DNA from: an uncultured Pelagibacteraceae bacterium
GTDB taxonomy: Bacteria > Pseudomonadota > Alphaproteobacteria > Pelagibacterales > Pelagibacteraceae
Assembly: GCA_902519445.1 (NCBI GenBank)
Contig: CABYJR010000006.1
Coordinates: 1-33,850 of the forward strand
Reading direction: 5' to 3'
DNA length: 33,850 bases
Shown: one piece after another, positions 19,999 to 28,594 of the stretch
How the letters are laid out: every line of letters starts with the position of its first letter
Numbering within the stretch: position 1 is the stretch's first letter
Program-made: the position numbers and the translations under genes
The notes under the pieces: model-generated
The model's database searches: none
Seen by the model: only the letters and a program-made list of their open reading frames with translations
Told to the model about the DNA's origin: nothing

Positions 19999-20030
19999 TT
20001 GAGATTATGGTCGCGTTATGCGACATAAAT
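19999..20030 (+). promoter_or_regulatory. Candidate promoter of the tRNA gene
   Basis: TTGAGA (19999-20004) and CATAAAT (20024-20030) with ~19 nt spacing, ~11 nt upstream of the tRNA 5' end; spacer contains a perfect inverted repeat GTCGC-GTTAT-GCGAC. Confidence 0.4.
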
Positions 20031-20041
20031 AAGGACAACAT

Positions 20042-20118
20042 GGCGGGGTAGCTCAGTTGGTTAGAGCACAGGACTCATAAGCCTGGGGTCGGCGGTTCGA
20101 CTCCGCCCCCCGCTACCA
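20042..20118 (+). tRNA. tRNA-Met (CAU anticodon, elongator-type), CCA encoded
   Basis: GGCGGGG/CCCCGCT acceptor, GCTC...GAGC D arm, anticodon loop CTCATAA, T arm GGCGG-TTCGACT-CCGCC, ACCA end. The tRNA-Ile2 (lysidine) alternative is not strictly excluded. Confidence 0.93.
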
Positions 20119-20125
20119 ACAATAA

Positions 20126-20956
20126 TTATTTAATATCTTTTCTAATGTCATAAAATACTATTGGCATTGTTTTAGTTCTTGTATTTTTTTGAAACCAGTA
20201 AGACATGAATCTTTCAGCTAAAAAAGTATAAATTCTAATTTGTCCAAAAGTCTTTAAATTTTTAAAGCCAAATAATTTTTCACAACGTTCAAGCCATGGA
20301 AAAATTGTTGAATAATAATTTTTTAATATTGTTTTTGATTTACAGATAAACATGTTTTGTGGATTAAAATAAGTTTTTGCATTTACAAATTCGCTAAAAT
20401 CTTTTCTATCTTCTGGTTCCAAAAGTTCTATTGCTTTATCTAAATTTTCATATCCGTGCATTAGGTCAAAATGGAATTTAATGTTTCTTTTATTTTCATT
20501 AAATAAATAAGATGGATTTTTTAATATAAGTTTAAAACCATGCTTTAAAAACTTCATTATCTTGAAATTATTTATAAAAAAGGGCTCACCTAAAATTACA
20601 TCGTAGTTATTATATGATTGAGGTATTTCTTTTAAAACCAAAGATTTAATTTCATCGATGTTATTTGGTAACAGCTTATCGTTTCTTGTGCTCCAAAATT
20701 TTCTGTATTGGCAAAAACCAATCCAACTATTTGTATCATCTAAACTTGAGTCTAAATAATTTTTCCATAACCAATAGTGAAAAGTATATTCTCCATAATA
20801 TTTATTTTTTTGTGAAATATTTGACCCAGATTTATCAGTAAACCAATTATTGTTAAAATTTTTTTCTCCTAAACCAACTGGGGTATAACCTAGGTTTTTA
20901 ATAAATTCATAATGAGAAGGTTCTAAACTTAAACAAAATATTTTTACATTTTTCAT
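20126..20956 (-). CDS. DUF4422-like (putative glycosyltransferase) protein
   Basis: FCLSLEPSHYEFIKNLGYTPVGLGEKNFNNNWFTDKSGSNISQKNKYYGEYTFHYWLWKNYLD...WIGFCQYRKFW; paralogous to 13182..13997. Confidence 0.6.
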   Translation of the reverse strand: MKNVKIFCLSLEPSHYEFIKNLGYTPVGLGEKNFNNNWFTDKSGSNISQKNKYYGEYTFHYWLWKNYLDSSLDDTNSWIGFCQYRKFWSTRNDKLLPNNIDEIKSLVLKEIPQSYNNYDVILGEPFFINNFKIMKFLKHGFKLILKNPSYLFNENKRNIKFHFDLMHGYENLDKAIELLEPEDRKDFSEFVNAKTYFNPQNMFICKSKTILKNYYSTIFPWLERCEKLFGFKNLKTFGQIRIYTFLAERFMSYWFQKNTRTKTMPIVFYDIRKDIK

Positions 20957-20960
20957 AAAT

Positions 20961-22064
20961 TTATTCTTCTAATATTTTAGCTAGATTATTAATTGGCACT
21001 TCAATTTGTCCTTGTTGATTAGGACCCTGATATTTTGATAATTCTTTTGCTTTACAAGCTATCGAATAATAATTTAAATCATTTTTCTTTGCAAGATTTT
21101 CAATTGCTACTCCAGCATGCAATCCTTTTAGCTCAATTATTTTTGTACTAGAGTTACAAAAAGCAATATTTGCAAAAGCAGCTCCATGGAGACCGACAAC
21201 ATAATCAGCGCTATAAAAATAATTAACTTGATCTAAAAAGCTTATTTCGTGTGGTTTAATAATGACAAAATTTTTACTTGATAAATATTTTTTTATTTCC
21301 TCTTCGTTGCTAATAGATCGTAGTTTGTCATCAGTTCTATCTATATAAATTCTACTCCTAATTTTTTTATCTTTTGTTATAAATTTTTCCTGTAACCATT
21401 TTGTAATCCAAATGGGAATGTTCAGTATGTCATTTGTAGCATTACCAGTAGTAACAACAGGGTGATCCGTGACTATTAACTTTTCAGCTTTAATATGCCT
21501 GTATCTTTCGCTAGATAATATTTTGTTAGTTGGTATTTTTAATGAATTCAAAGTTTCGTATTGAAATCTTTTTATAAGATCAGGCACTAAAAAGTAATCT
21601 ACTTCGTTTAAATTATATACTTTACTAAATAATCCTACTCTGGGCAAAACATCAAAAAGCCAATGCCAATAATTGGTATTTCCCGCACCTCCAGTTAATA
21701 AAGATAAAACAGTACCTTTTAATTTTTTTAATTTTCTTGGTGTACCTTTTTTTAATACAATATTATTTTTTGATTTAGAATTATTTATAAAATTTGTATC
21801 TTTAATATATCTAAATTGAAAAGATGGACCCTCTACTATTTTATCATCAATTATGACTGCGGCGTCTTGAACTCGATCTGTATAAAGTCTGCTATTAGTG
21901 ATTTTATAAATTTTGTATTTTAAACTTTCTTGTTCATTAATAGTATTTACTTTAATTCTATCATCCTTCTCGCATTCAATAATATCCTCAATTTTTCCAT
22001 ATACTTTTAAAAAAATTCCATAAGAAATTTTTTTGAATATTTTTTGTAAAAATTTTTTAATCAC
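20961..22064 (-). CDS. Glycosyltransferase family 61 (DUF563)-like protein
   Basis: GGAGNTNYWHWLFDVLPRVGLF, RIYIDRTDDKLRSISNEEEI, YVVGLHGAAFANIAFCNSSTKIIEL are GT61 hallmarks. Confidence 0.85.
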   Translation of the reverse strand: MIKKFLQKIFKKISYGIFLKVYGKIEDIIECEKDDRIKVNTINEQESLKYKIYKITNSRLYTDRVQDAAVIIDDKIVEGPSFQFRYIKDTNFINNSKSKNNIVLKKGTPRKLKKLKGTVLSLLTGGAGNTNYWHWLFDVLPRVGLFSKVYNLNEVDYFLVPDLIKRFQYETLNSLKIPTNKILSSERYRHIKAEKLIVTDHPVVTTGNATNDILNIPIWITKWLQEKFITKDKKIRSRIYIDRTDDKLRSISNEEEIKKYLSSKNFVIIKPHEISFLDQVNYFYSADYVVGLHGAAFANIAFCNSSTKIIELKGLHAGVAIENLAKKNDLNYYSIACKAKELSKYQGPNQQGQIEVPINNLAKILEE

Positions 22065-22083
22065 AATTTTAATAAATGTTAGA

Positions 22084-23595
22084 TTAATTATCTACAATCC
22101 AACTTTTTCTTAAATCTTTAAATTCTTTTTTGTTGCATGTTTCCCAAGCATAATCTCTTATTGCTTCTAATTCTTGAGGGCCTATTTCTGTATTTTTTAA
22201 ATTTGCCTTTGTCCATTGGAATCTATCTGGATTATAATCCATGGGCAGGTGTTTATTTTTAATGCAATAATCGAATATAGGAGTTCCAGGCACCGGCATT
22301 ACTAGATAAAAATTTGAATGATCCAGGCCATATCCCTGCATCTTTTTTGCAAATTTTACTGTTTCTTCCACTTCTTTCCTAGTTTCGTCTGGAAAACCTA
22401 ACATATAATTTGTACCTACATACATCTTGTGTTTTTTAATGGTTTTAATTAATTCACCTGGATCAAATCTATCCAATGCAAGTTTATTGGAGCACCATTT
22501 TTTTATTATTCTTAGGTTAGCCGATTCAAAAGGTAGAACTATCTCTTTAAATCCCACCTCAGCTAATAATTCAATAACTTCTTCATCTGGAATCATCCAT
22601 CCAGTTTTTTTGCTTTTTTTTACCAGGTGTATCATGTTAATACCATTCACATCCATTAAATCTAAACCAAAACCAACAATACGTTTTAAAAGTCGAATTG
22701 CTCTTCTTTTCATTCCAAATATTGAATCATCCTCAATAAAAACTTGTTTTGCTCCAATTTTATTTTTTAATATTGTTAATTCCTCTATAACTCTATCATC
22801 AGATTTAAATCTAAATTTTCCGATAGCACCTGATTTAGATCCTTCCACCTCTTCAGCTATGTGACAGTAGGAACATGAAAAAGGACAACCTCTAGAAGTC
22901 ATCATAGAAGCATATCTTAACTCTTCACCACGTTTTGCTTTTCCTCCATGTGGTCTTCCAATTTTCCAATATCTTTCATTAGGTAATAACTCCCAAGCTG
23001 GAATTGGTAATTTGTCTAAATTCATTAAAATTTCACCAAAATGAGAATTATCTATAATTTTTCCATCTTTATTTTTAAAATATATTTTTCCAACTGAACT
23101 AAAGTCATTACTATTTTTTTGCATGATTTTAGCAACTTGCTGTATAGAAGTTTCTGATTCAGAAGTAAAAATTATATCAAAACCAGCCGAAAAAAAAATC
23201 GAAGACCTAGATTTAGCATTAACACCGCCAGAAAATAATAATTTATTAGGAAATTTTTTTTTTATGATGTTTGCGCAATGTAGTACCTGCGTTTCTTGCT
23301 GGGAAAAAATAGATGTAATTCCAATAGCATCATAATTACTGGCAATTTCTAATATTCTATCATCACTTACACCTGTTCTAATCATTCCGCTTGGAAGTGT
23401 GGAATTTTTATAAAAAAAATTATCAATATTATCATTATCATTTCCAACGCAGGCATCATAAACATATGACTCAACGTTTATATCTCTTAATGCACCTGCT
23501 AGATAAGGATAGGCTAACGAACCATTTGGTTTGACCATAGTTTTGGGCCAAGATTGTTCTGGTGGATATAATAGTAAAATTTTTATTTTTTTCAT
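22084..23595 (-). CDS. Radical SAM protein with N-terminal B12-binding-like domain
   Basis: TSRGCPFSCSYCHI (CxxxCxxC); N-terminal KILLLYPPEQSWP...YPYLAGALRDINVESYVYDA...LLFSGGVNAKSR resembles cobalamin-binding rSAM proteins; NYMLGFPDETRKEVEETVKFAKKM. Confidence 0.85.
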   Translation of the reverse strand: MKKIKILLLYPPEQSWPKTMVKPNGSLAYPYLAGALRDINVESYVYDACVGNDNDNIDNFFYKNSTLPSGMIRTGVSDDRILEIASNYDAIGITSIFSQQETQVLHCANIIKKKFPNKLLFSGGVNAKSRSSIFFSAGFDIIFTSESETSIQQVAKIMQKNSNDFSSVGKIYFKNKDGKIIDNSHFGEILMNLDKLPIPAWELLPNERYWKIGRPHGGKAKRGEELRYASMMTSRGCPFSCSYCHIAEEVEGSKSGAIGKFRFKSDDRVIEELTILKNKIGAKQVFIEDDSIFGMKRRAIRLLKRIVGFGLDLMDVNGINMIHLVKKSKKTGWMIPDEEVIELLAEVGFKEIVLPFESANLRIIKKWCSNKLALDRFDPGELIKTIKKHKMYVGTNYMLGFPDETRKEVEETVKFAKKMQGYGLDHSNFYLVMPVPGTPIFDYCIKNKHLPMDYNPDRFQWTKANLKNTEIGPQELEAIRDYAWETCNKKEFKDLRKSWIVDN

Positions 23596-24311
23596 TAATT
23601 TATTATTTTTTTGAGTTTTGACAAATTCATAAATGGTTTTAAAGGAAAATTATAAATAGAATTCTTTTTAACATATATTTTTCTTACTTTTTTATTATAT
23701 TTTTTTGCAAAACTGTAAACAGTTTTCGTAGGCCCCCCTAAATTAATTACTCCTTTTTTATTAAGAAGTTTGATTAAAATTTTTGACAATTCATCATGAA
23801 AGATAAAATTTAATTTAACATTTGCAAAAGCTTTTTTATGTAGAAACGGTTTCTCTGTCATACATACTCTTAAAATTAAAGAATTTTTGTACATTTGGAC
23901 AGCAGACTCTCCTCCTAATTTTGACCATGCATAATTATTCCAAGGTAAAACAGCATCATTTTCTCTATAATTGCCTTTTCTACCTGGATAAACATAACTT
24001 GTTGAAAAATATATTAATTTTATTCTTAAATCTGAACAAACTTTAACTAAATTAGCTGTGCCTATTATATTTAAGTCTATACTTTTCTTTATATTTTTAT
24101 CGTGTATGGACATAGGCCTAGATAGACCCGCAAGATGTAAAACAGATTCAGGTTTTTGTTTTTTTAAAAAGTTTTTAATTGATTTTACTTTTGTAATATC
24201 AAGTGATTTTCTCTTAGGGTAAATAAATTTATATTTAGATTTAATCTTTTTTAAACTTTGAGCAAACCTGCCAGTTCCACCAGTGACAACTATTTTTTTT
24301 TTAAATAACAT
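23595..24311 (-). CDS. NAD-dependent epimerase/dehydratase (RmlD-like sugar nucleotide reductase)
   Basis: KIVVTGGTGRFAQSL, VLHLAGLSRP, YFSTSYVYPGRKGNYRENDAVLPWNNYAWSKLGGE (YxxxK). Confidence 0.8.
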   Translation of the reverse strand: MLFKKKIVVTGGTGRFAQSLKKIKSKYKFIYPKRKSLDITKVKSIKNFLKKQKPESVLHLAGLSRPMSIHDKNIKKSIDLNIIGTANLVKVCSDLRIKLIYFSTSYVYPGRKGNYRENDAVLPWNNYAWSKLGGESAVQMYKNSLILRVCMTEKPFLHKKAFANVKLNFIFHDELSKILIKLLNKKGVINLGGPTKTVYSFAKKYNKKVRKIYVKKNSIYNFPLKPFMNLSKLKKIIN

Positions 24312-24320
24312 TTTTTTTGC

Positions 24321-25193
24321 TTATATTTTTAGCAAAGTTGATAAATATTGAGAGTAATTGCATTTACCATAAAATTTTATAGCATTTACAATGTTTTTCT
24401 TTCCTATCCATTTATTATTAAGTGCTATTTCTTCCAAGCAGGAAATTTTAAGACCTTGTCTATTTTCCAAGGCGGAAACAAATGATGAAGTATTATAAAA
24501 ATCTTCAATAGAACCTGTATCTAGCCAAGCCCCACCTCTGCTTATGAAATTTGCTGATAATTTATTTTTATTTTTATATTTGTTTAACAGATCTACTATT
24601 TCAATTTCTTTTCTTTTTGAGGGTTTGAGATTTTCGCTATAACTAATTACTTTATTATCAAAAAAATATAAGCCAGTAACAGCAAGATTTGAAAAATGTT
24701 TTTTTGGTTTTTCTATTATCTTAATAATTTTATTTTTTTTATTTATACTTGCTATACCGTAAAGAGAAGGATTTTTTACTGGATGTAAAAATACACTTGC
24801 TCCAGTTTTAAGTTTTACACATTGTTGTAATCTTTTTGTTAAACTTTGGCCGTAGAAGAAGTTATCTCCTAAAATCAATGCTACGTTTTCTTTTCCTATA
24901 AATTTTTTGCCAACCAGAAACGCATCTGGTAATCCCCTGGGAGTTTTTTGTTCTGCATAAGAAATTTTTATACCAAGATTATTTCCATTAGGTAAAATCT
25001 TTTTAAATTGATTTAATTGTCCTTTATTTACTATAATTAATATATCTCTTATTCCAGCCAACATTAAGACTGACAAAGGATAAAATATTAAAGGCTTATC
25101 ATAAATTGGAAGCAATTGTTTATTTACAGCTTTGGTAATAGGACTCATTCTTGAACCAGTTCCGCCAGCTAAAATAATTCCTTTTTTTATCAT
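24321..25193 (-). CDS. rmlA: Glucose-1-phosphate thymidylyltransferase
   Basis: KGIILAGGTGSRMSPITKAVNKQLLPIYDKPLIFYPLSVLMLAGIRDILIIV; ALILGDNFFYG; RGGAWLDTGSIEDF. Confidence 0.95.
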   Translation of the reverse strand: MIKKGIILAGGTGSRMSPITKAVNKQLLPIYDKPLIFYPLSVLMLAGIRDILIIVNKGQLNQFKKILPNGNNLGIKISYAEQKTPRGLPDAFLVGKKFIGKENVALILGDNFFYGQSLTKRLQQCVKLKTGASVFLHPVKNPSLYGIASINKKNKIIKIIEKPKKHFSNLAVTGLYFFDNKVISYSENLKPSKRKEIEIVDLLNKYKNKNKLSANFISRGGAWLDTGSIEDFYNTSSFVSALENRQGLKISCLEEIALNNKWIGKKNIVNAIKFYGKCNYSQYLSTLLKI

Positions 25194-26206
25194 ACTTTTA
25201 AGCCAAGTCTCTTTGTATAAAGTTTTTTAGAAACGCTTTTAAAAAAATTTTTATTATTTATATACCAATTAAATGTTTGTAATAACCCAGCTTGTAAAGA
25301 TATTTTTGTTTTCCAACCTAGTTTTTTGTGAATTTTATTATTATTTAGTGCGTATCTAAAATCATGACCAGGTCTATCTTTTATAAATTTTATTTTAACT
25401 TTTTGACTAACTCTTGAGTATTTAATTTTTGCTATATTTAATAATTTTTTTGCAATATCTATGTTTTTTAAATTCACACCTGATCCAATATTATAATTTT
25501 CGCCAACATTTCCTTTTTTGTATATCATAAAAAGAGCTTCACAATGATCTTGAACATGCATCCATTCTCTAGAGTTTTTTCCTTTGCCATAAATTGGCAA
25601 AGGTTTGTTATTTATAATATTAAAAATTAGTTTTGGTATCAATTTTTCTGGAAATTGGTTAGGTCCATAATTATTACAGCAATTAGAAATTATAGCGGGA
25701 ATTTTGTAAGTTCTTACATAAGCTTGCACTAAATGATCTGAACTTGCTTTAGATGAAGAATAAGGAGAACTTGGCTTATAAGGATATTCTTCATCTGACC
25801 TGCCTTTTAAAACATCTCCATAAACTTCATCAGTAGAAATATGGATAAGTTTTATTTTTTTTTTATATTTCCTAATAGTTTCTAGCAAATTATAGGTTCC
25901 TAAAATATTGCTATGAATAAAATTATATGGGCTGTCTATAGATCTATCAACGTGGGTTTCTGCTGCTAAATTAAATATACCTTCTGGTTTATATTTTTTT
26001 AAAATTTTTAAAATTCTATTTTTATTATTAATGTCTAACTTAAAAAAGGCATAATTTTTGTTTTTATTTAGATTTTTAGTATTATATGGGTTTGCTGAAT
26101 ATTTGAGGCAGTCAATATTGATTACAAAGTATTTTTTTTTAAGTAAAAATTTAACAAGATTGCTCCCAATAAATCCAGAACCACCAGTCACTACAATTTT
26201 TTTCAT
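25190..26206 (-). CDS. rmlB: dTDP-glucose 4,6-dehydratase
   Basis: KIVVTGGSGFIGSNLVKFLLKK, NLAAETHVDRSIDSPYNFIHSN, HISTDEVYGDV, PYSSSKASSDHLVQAYVRTYKIP, NNYGPNQFPEKLIP. Confidence 0.96.
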   Translation of the reverse strand: MKKIVVTGGSGFIGSNLVKFLLKKKYFVINIDCLKYSANPYNTKNLNKNKNYAFFKLDINNKNRILKILKKYKPEGIFNLAAETHVDRSIDSPYNFIHSNILGTYNLLETIRKYKKKIKLIHISTDEVYGDVLKGRSDEEYPYKPSSPYSSSKASSDHLVQAYVRTYKIPAIISNCCNNYGPNQFPEKLIPKLIFNIINNKPLPIYGKGKNSREWMHVQDHCEALFMIYKKGNVGENYNIGSGVNLKNIDIAKKLLNIAKIKYSRVSQKVKIKFIKDRPGHDFRYALNNNKIHKKLGWKTKISLQAGLLQTFNWYINNKNFFKSVSKKLYTKRLGLKV

Positions 26207-26276
26207 ATTTGGCTTTTTATATTATTAAAAATAGTTAGTATAGTTTATAATCAAGGAATTCAGTATTCATTATAGT

Positions 26277-27149
26277 ATGTCAATATCTAGGCAAAATTTA
26301 TCGATTGTAATAGTAACTTTAAAAAGTGAAAAAGTAATTCATCAATGTATAAAGTCATTAAATCAAAATATTCCAATAATAGTTGTAGAACATTCGCATA
26401 ACAAAAAATTAAAAGAAGATCTAGAAAAAAAATATAATAACCTAAAATGTATTCTTGCAAAATCTAACCTTGGAATGGGTTCAGGTAATAATATTGGTCT
26501 AAAGGCCGCCGATACTGATTATGTGCTTTTATTAAATCCTGATGTTTTGTTAGAAGAAAACACAATAGAAGAACTTTTTATGGCCTCACAGAATTTAAAT
26601 AATTTTTCCATGTTAGCGCCATTAGAAAAAAATTTTAATAATTATGGATTTTTAAATAAAAAAATAACAAATAAAAATTTTGAAGACTTTCCTTTTGAGG
26701 TAGACTTTATAGATGGTTTCTCGATGTTAATTAATAAAAAAAAATTTAAAGAAATTGGTTATTTTGATGAAAACTTTTTTATGTATCTAGAAAATAACGA
26801 TTTGTGTAAAAGAAGTAGAGATAAGGGAGATTTAATATATGTTGTTCCAAAATCTAAAATTAATCATTTGGCAGCCAAAGCAGTAGATAATAAATATGCT
26901 GATGAAATAGAATATTCAAGAAATTGGCATTGGATTTGGTCAAAATATTATTTTAATAAAAAACATTATGGTTTTTTGAAAGCCTTTTTAGAAGGTTTTC
27001 CAAGATATTGCTCATCATTAGTTAAATTTTTATTTTATCTTTTGATTAATAATAAACAGAAAAAGAAGATATATTTTAATAGGGCTTCTGGATTTTATAA
27101 TGCTTTTTTGGGTAAAACTTCTTGGTATAGACCAAATCTTGATAATTAG
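26277..27149 (+). CDS. Glycosyltransferase family 2
   Basis: SIVIVTLKSEKVIHQCIKSL, NLGMGSGNNIGLKAADTDYVLLLNPDVLLEENTIEELF, FDENFFMYLENNDLCKRSRDKG. Confidence 0.9.
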   Translation: MSISRQNLSIVIVTLKSEKVIHQCIKSLNQNIPIIVVEHSHNKKLKEDLEKKYNNLKCILAKSNLGMGSGNNIGLKAADTDYVLLLNPDVLLEENTIEELFMASQNLNNFSMLAPLEKNFNNYGFLNKKITNKNFEDFPFEVDFIDGFSMLINKKKFKEIGYFDENFFMYLENNDLCKRSRDKGDLIYVVPKSKINHLAAKAVDNKYADEIEYSRNWHWIWSKYYFNKKHYGFLKAFLEGFPRYCSSLVKFLFYLLINNKQKKKIYFNRASGFYNAFLGKTSWYRPNLDN

Positions 27150-27673
27150 TGTCCAGGAAAATCAAGCAAACTAAAACACTTATAACCTTTTTTTTCCAAT
27201 AAATTTTTTCCTCCTAAATCAAATAAATTTATTACAAAAACAAATCCAGCAACTTCACCCCCAGATTTCTCTATAAGTTTAGCAGCAGCTTCTGCAGTTC
27301 CTCCTGTTGCAATTAAATCATCAATTATAATTACTTTTTCTTTTGGATTGATAGAGTCTTTGTGAATTTCCAAAGTAGCTTTTCCATATTCAAGCTCAAA
27401 GTCAACCGAATATCTTTCTGCCGGCAGTTTATTTTTTTTTCTTAAAAGGATGTGGGATTTATTTAAATTATAAGAAAGAGGAGAAGCAAATATAAATCCT
27501 CTTGATTCAATTGCTGCTATTTTATTATAATTTAGTTTCTTTAACATTGCAGACATTTGATCTATACAATCTTTGAATGCATTTTTATCTTTAATTAAAG
27601 TTGTAATATCTCTAAATAAAATCCCTTTTTTAGGATAATCTTGAATTGAGCGTATGTATTTTTTTAAATCCAT
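27146..27673 (-). CDS. apt: Adenine phosphoribosyltransferase
   Basis: IRSIQDYPKKGILFRDITTLIKD, IAAIESRGFIFASPL, KVIIIDDLIATGGTAEAAAKLIE (PRPP-binding). Confidence 0.96.
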   Translation of the reverse strand: MDLKKYIRSIQDYPKKGILFRDITTLIKDKNAFKDCIDQMSAMLKKLNYNKIAAIESRGFIFASPLSYNLNKSHILLRKKNKLPAERYSVDFELEYGKATLEIHKDSINPKEKVIIIDDLIATGGTAEAAAKLIEKSGGEVAGFVFVINLFDLGGKNLLEKKGYKCFSLLDFPGH

Positions 27674-27721
27674 TTTTTACTTCAAAGTTAATAAAAAAGA
27701 TCATATTAATTATAATAAATT

Positions 27722-28594
27722 ATGACAAAAAACAAACTAGCAATTATAGGGGGGAGTGGACTTTATGATATAGAGGGGATGCAAAATCCAAAATGGAAAT
27801 CCATATCAACTCCATGGGGAAAACCTTCTGATCAAATACTAAATTTAAAATATAAAGGAAAAGAAGTTTGTTTTTTGCCACGTCACGCAAGAGGTCATAA
27901 AATTTCACCATCAAACATAAACTTTAGAGCTAACATAGATGCTTTAAAACAATTAGGGGTTACCGATATTATTTCAGTATCTGCGGTCGGCTCTTTAAAA
28001 GAAGATTTACCACCAGGAAAATTTGTAATAGTTGATCAATTTATTGATAGAACCTTTGCTAGAAAAAAAACTTTTTTTGATGAAGATATTGTTGCTCATG
28101 TTTCTATGGCTCACCCAACTTCAAATGGTTTAATGAATGCTTGTGAAGAAGCAATAAAGAAAGAAAAAATTGAATATCAAAGAGGAGGGACCTATGTTGT
28201 TATGGAGGGGCCTCAATTTTCAACATTAGCGGAATCCAATTTATATAGATCATGGAAAGCTGATGTTATTGGAATGACAAATATGCCTGAAGCTAAGTTA
28301 GCAAGAGAAGCAGAGATTAGATATGCATCAGTATCAATGGTAACTGATTATGATTGTTGGCATCCAGACCATGAAAACGTTGACGTCCAAACAGTAATTA
28401 AAGTTTTACTAGGTAATGCTGCTAAAGCAAAAAATATGGTTAAAAATATAATAGAAAATTTTGAAACACATATAGATCCCAAAGACCCCACTAATAATTG
28501 TTTAGATGTGGCAATTATTACAGCTCCAGAAAAAAGAACAAAAAAAACAATTAAAAAATTAAAGACTGTAGCGGGCAGAGTATTGTTAAAATGA
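27722..28594 (+). CDS. mtnP: S-methyl-5'-thioadenosine phosphorylase
   Basis: LAIIGGSGLYDIEG, PRHARGHKISPSNINFRANI, YVVMEGPQFSTLAESNLYRSWKADVIGMTNMPEAKLAREAEI, VTDYDCWH. Confidence 0.94.
   Translation: MTKNKLAIIGGSGLYDIEGMQNPKWKSISTPWGKPSDQILNLKYKGKEVCFLPRHARGHKISPSNINFRANIDALKQLGVTDIISVSAVGSLKEDLPPGKFVIVDQFIDRTFARKKTFFDEDIVAHVSMAHPTSNGLMNACEEAIKKEKIEYQRGGTYVVMEGPQFSTLAESNLYRSWKADVIGMTNMPEAKLAREAEIRYASVSMVTDYDCWHPDHENVDVQTVIKVLLGNAAKAKNMVKNIIENFETHIDPKDPTNNCLDVAIITAPEKRTKKTIKKLKTVAGRVLLK

Noticed and set aside
20042-20118. A mobile element integrated at the tRNA
   Set aside because: No integrase, transposase or displaced tRNA 3' duplicate was found by eye nearby; kept only as a weak context observation.
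22427-22864. 145-aa plus-strand ORF in the track
   Set aside because: Lies fully antisense to the clear radical SAM gene; composition is a shadow of the coding strand with no recognisable motif.
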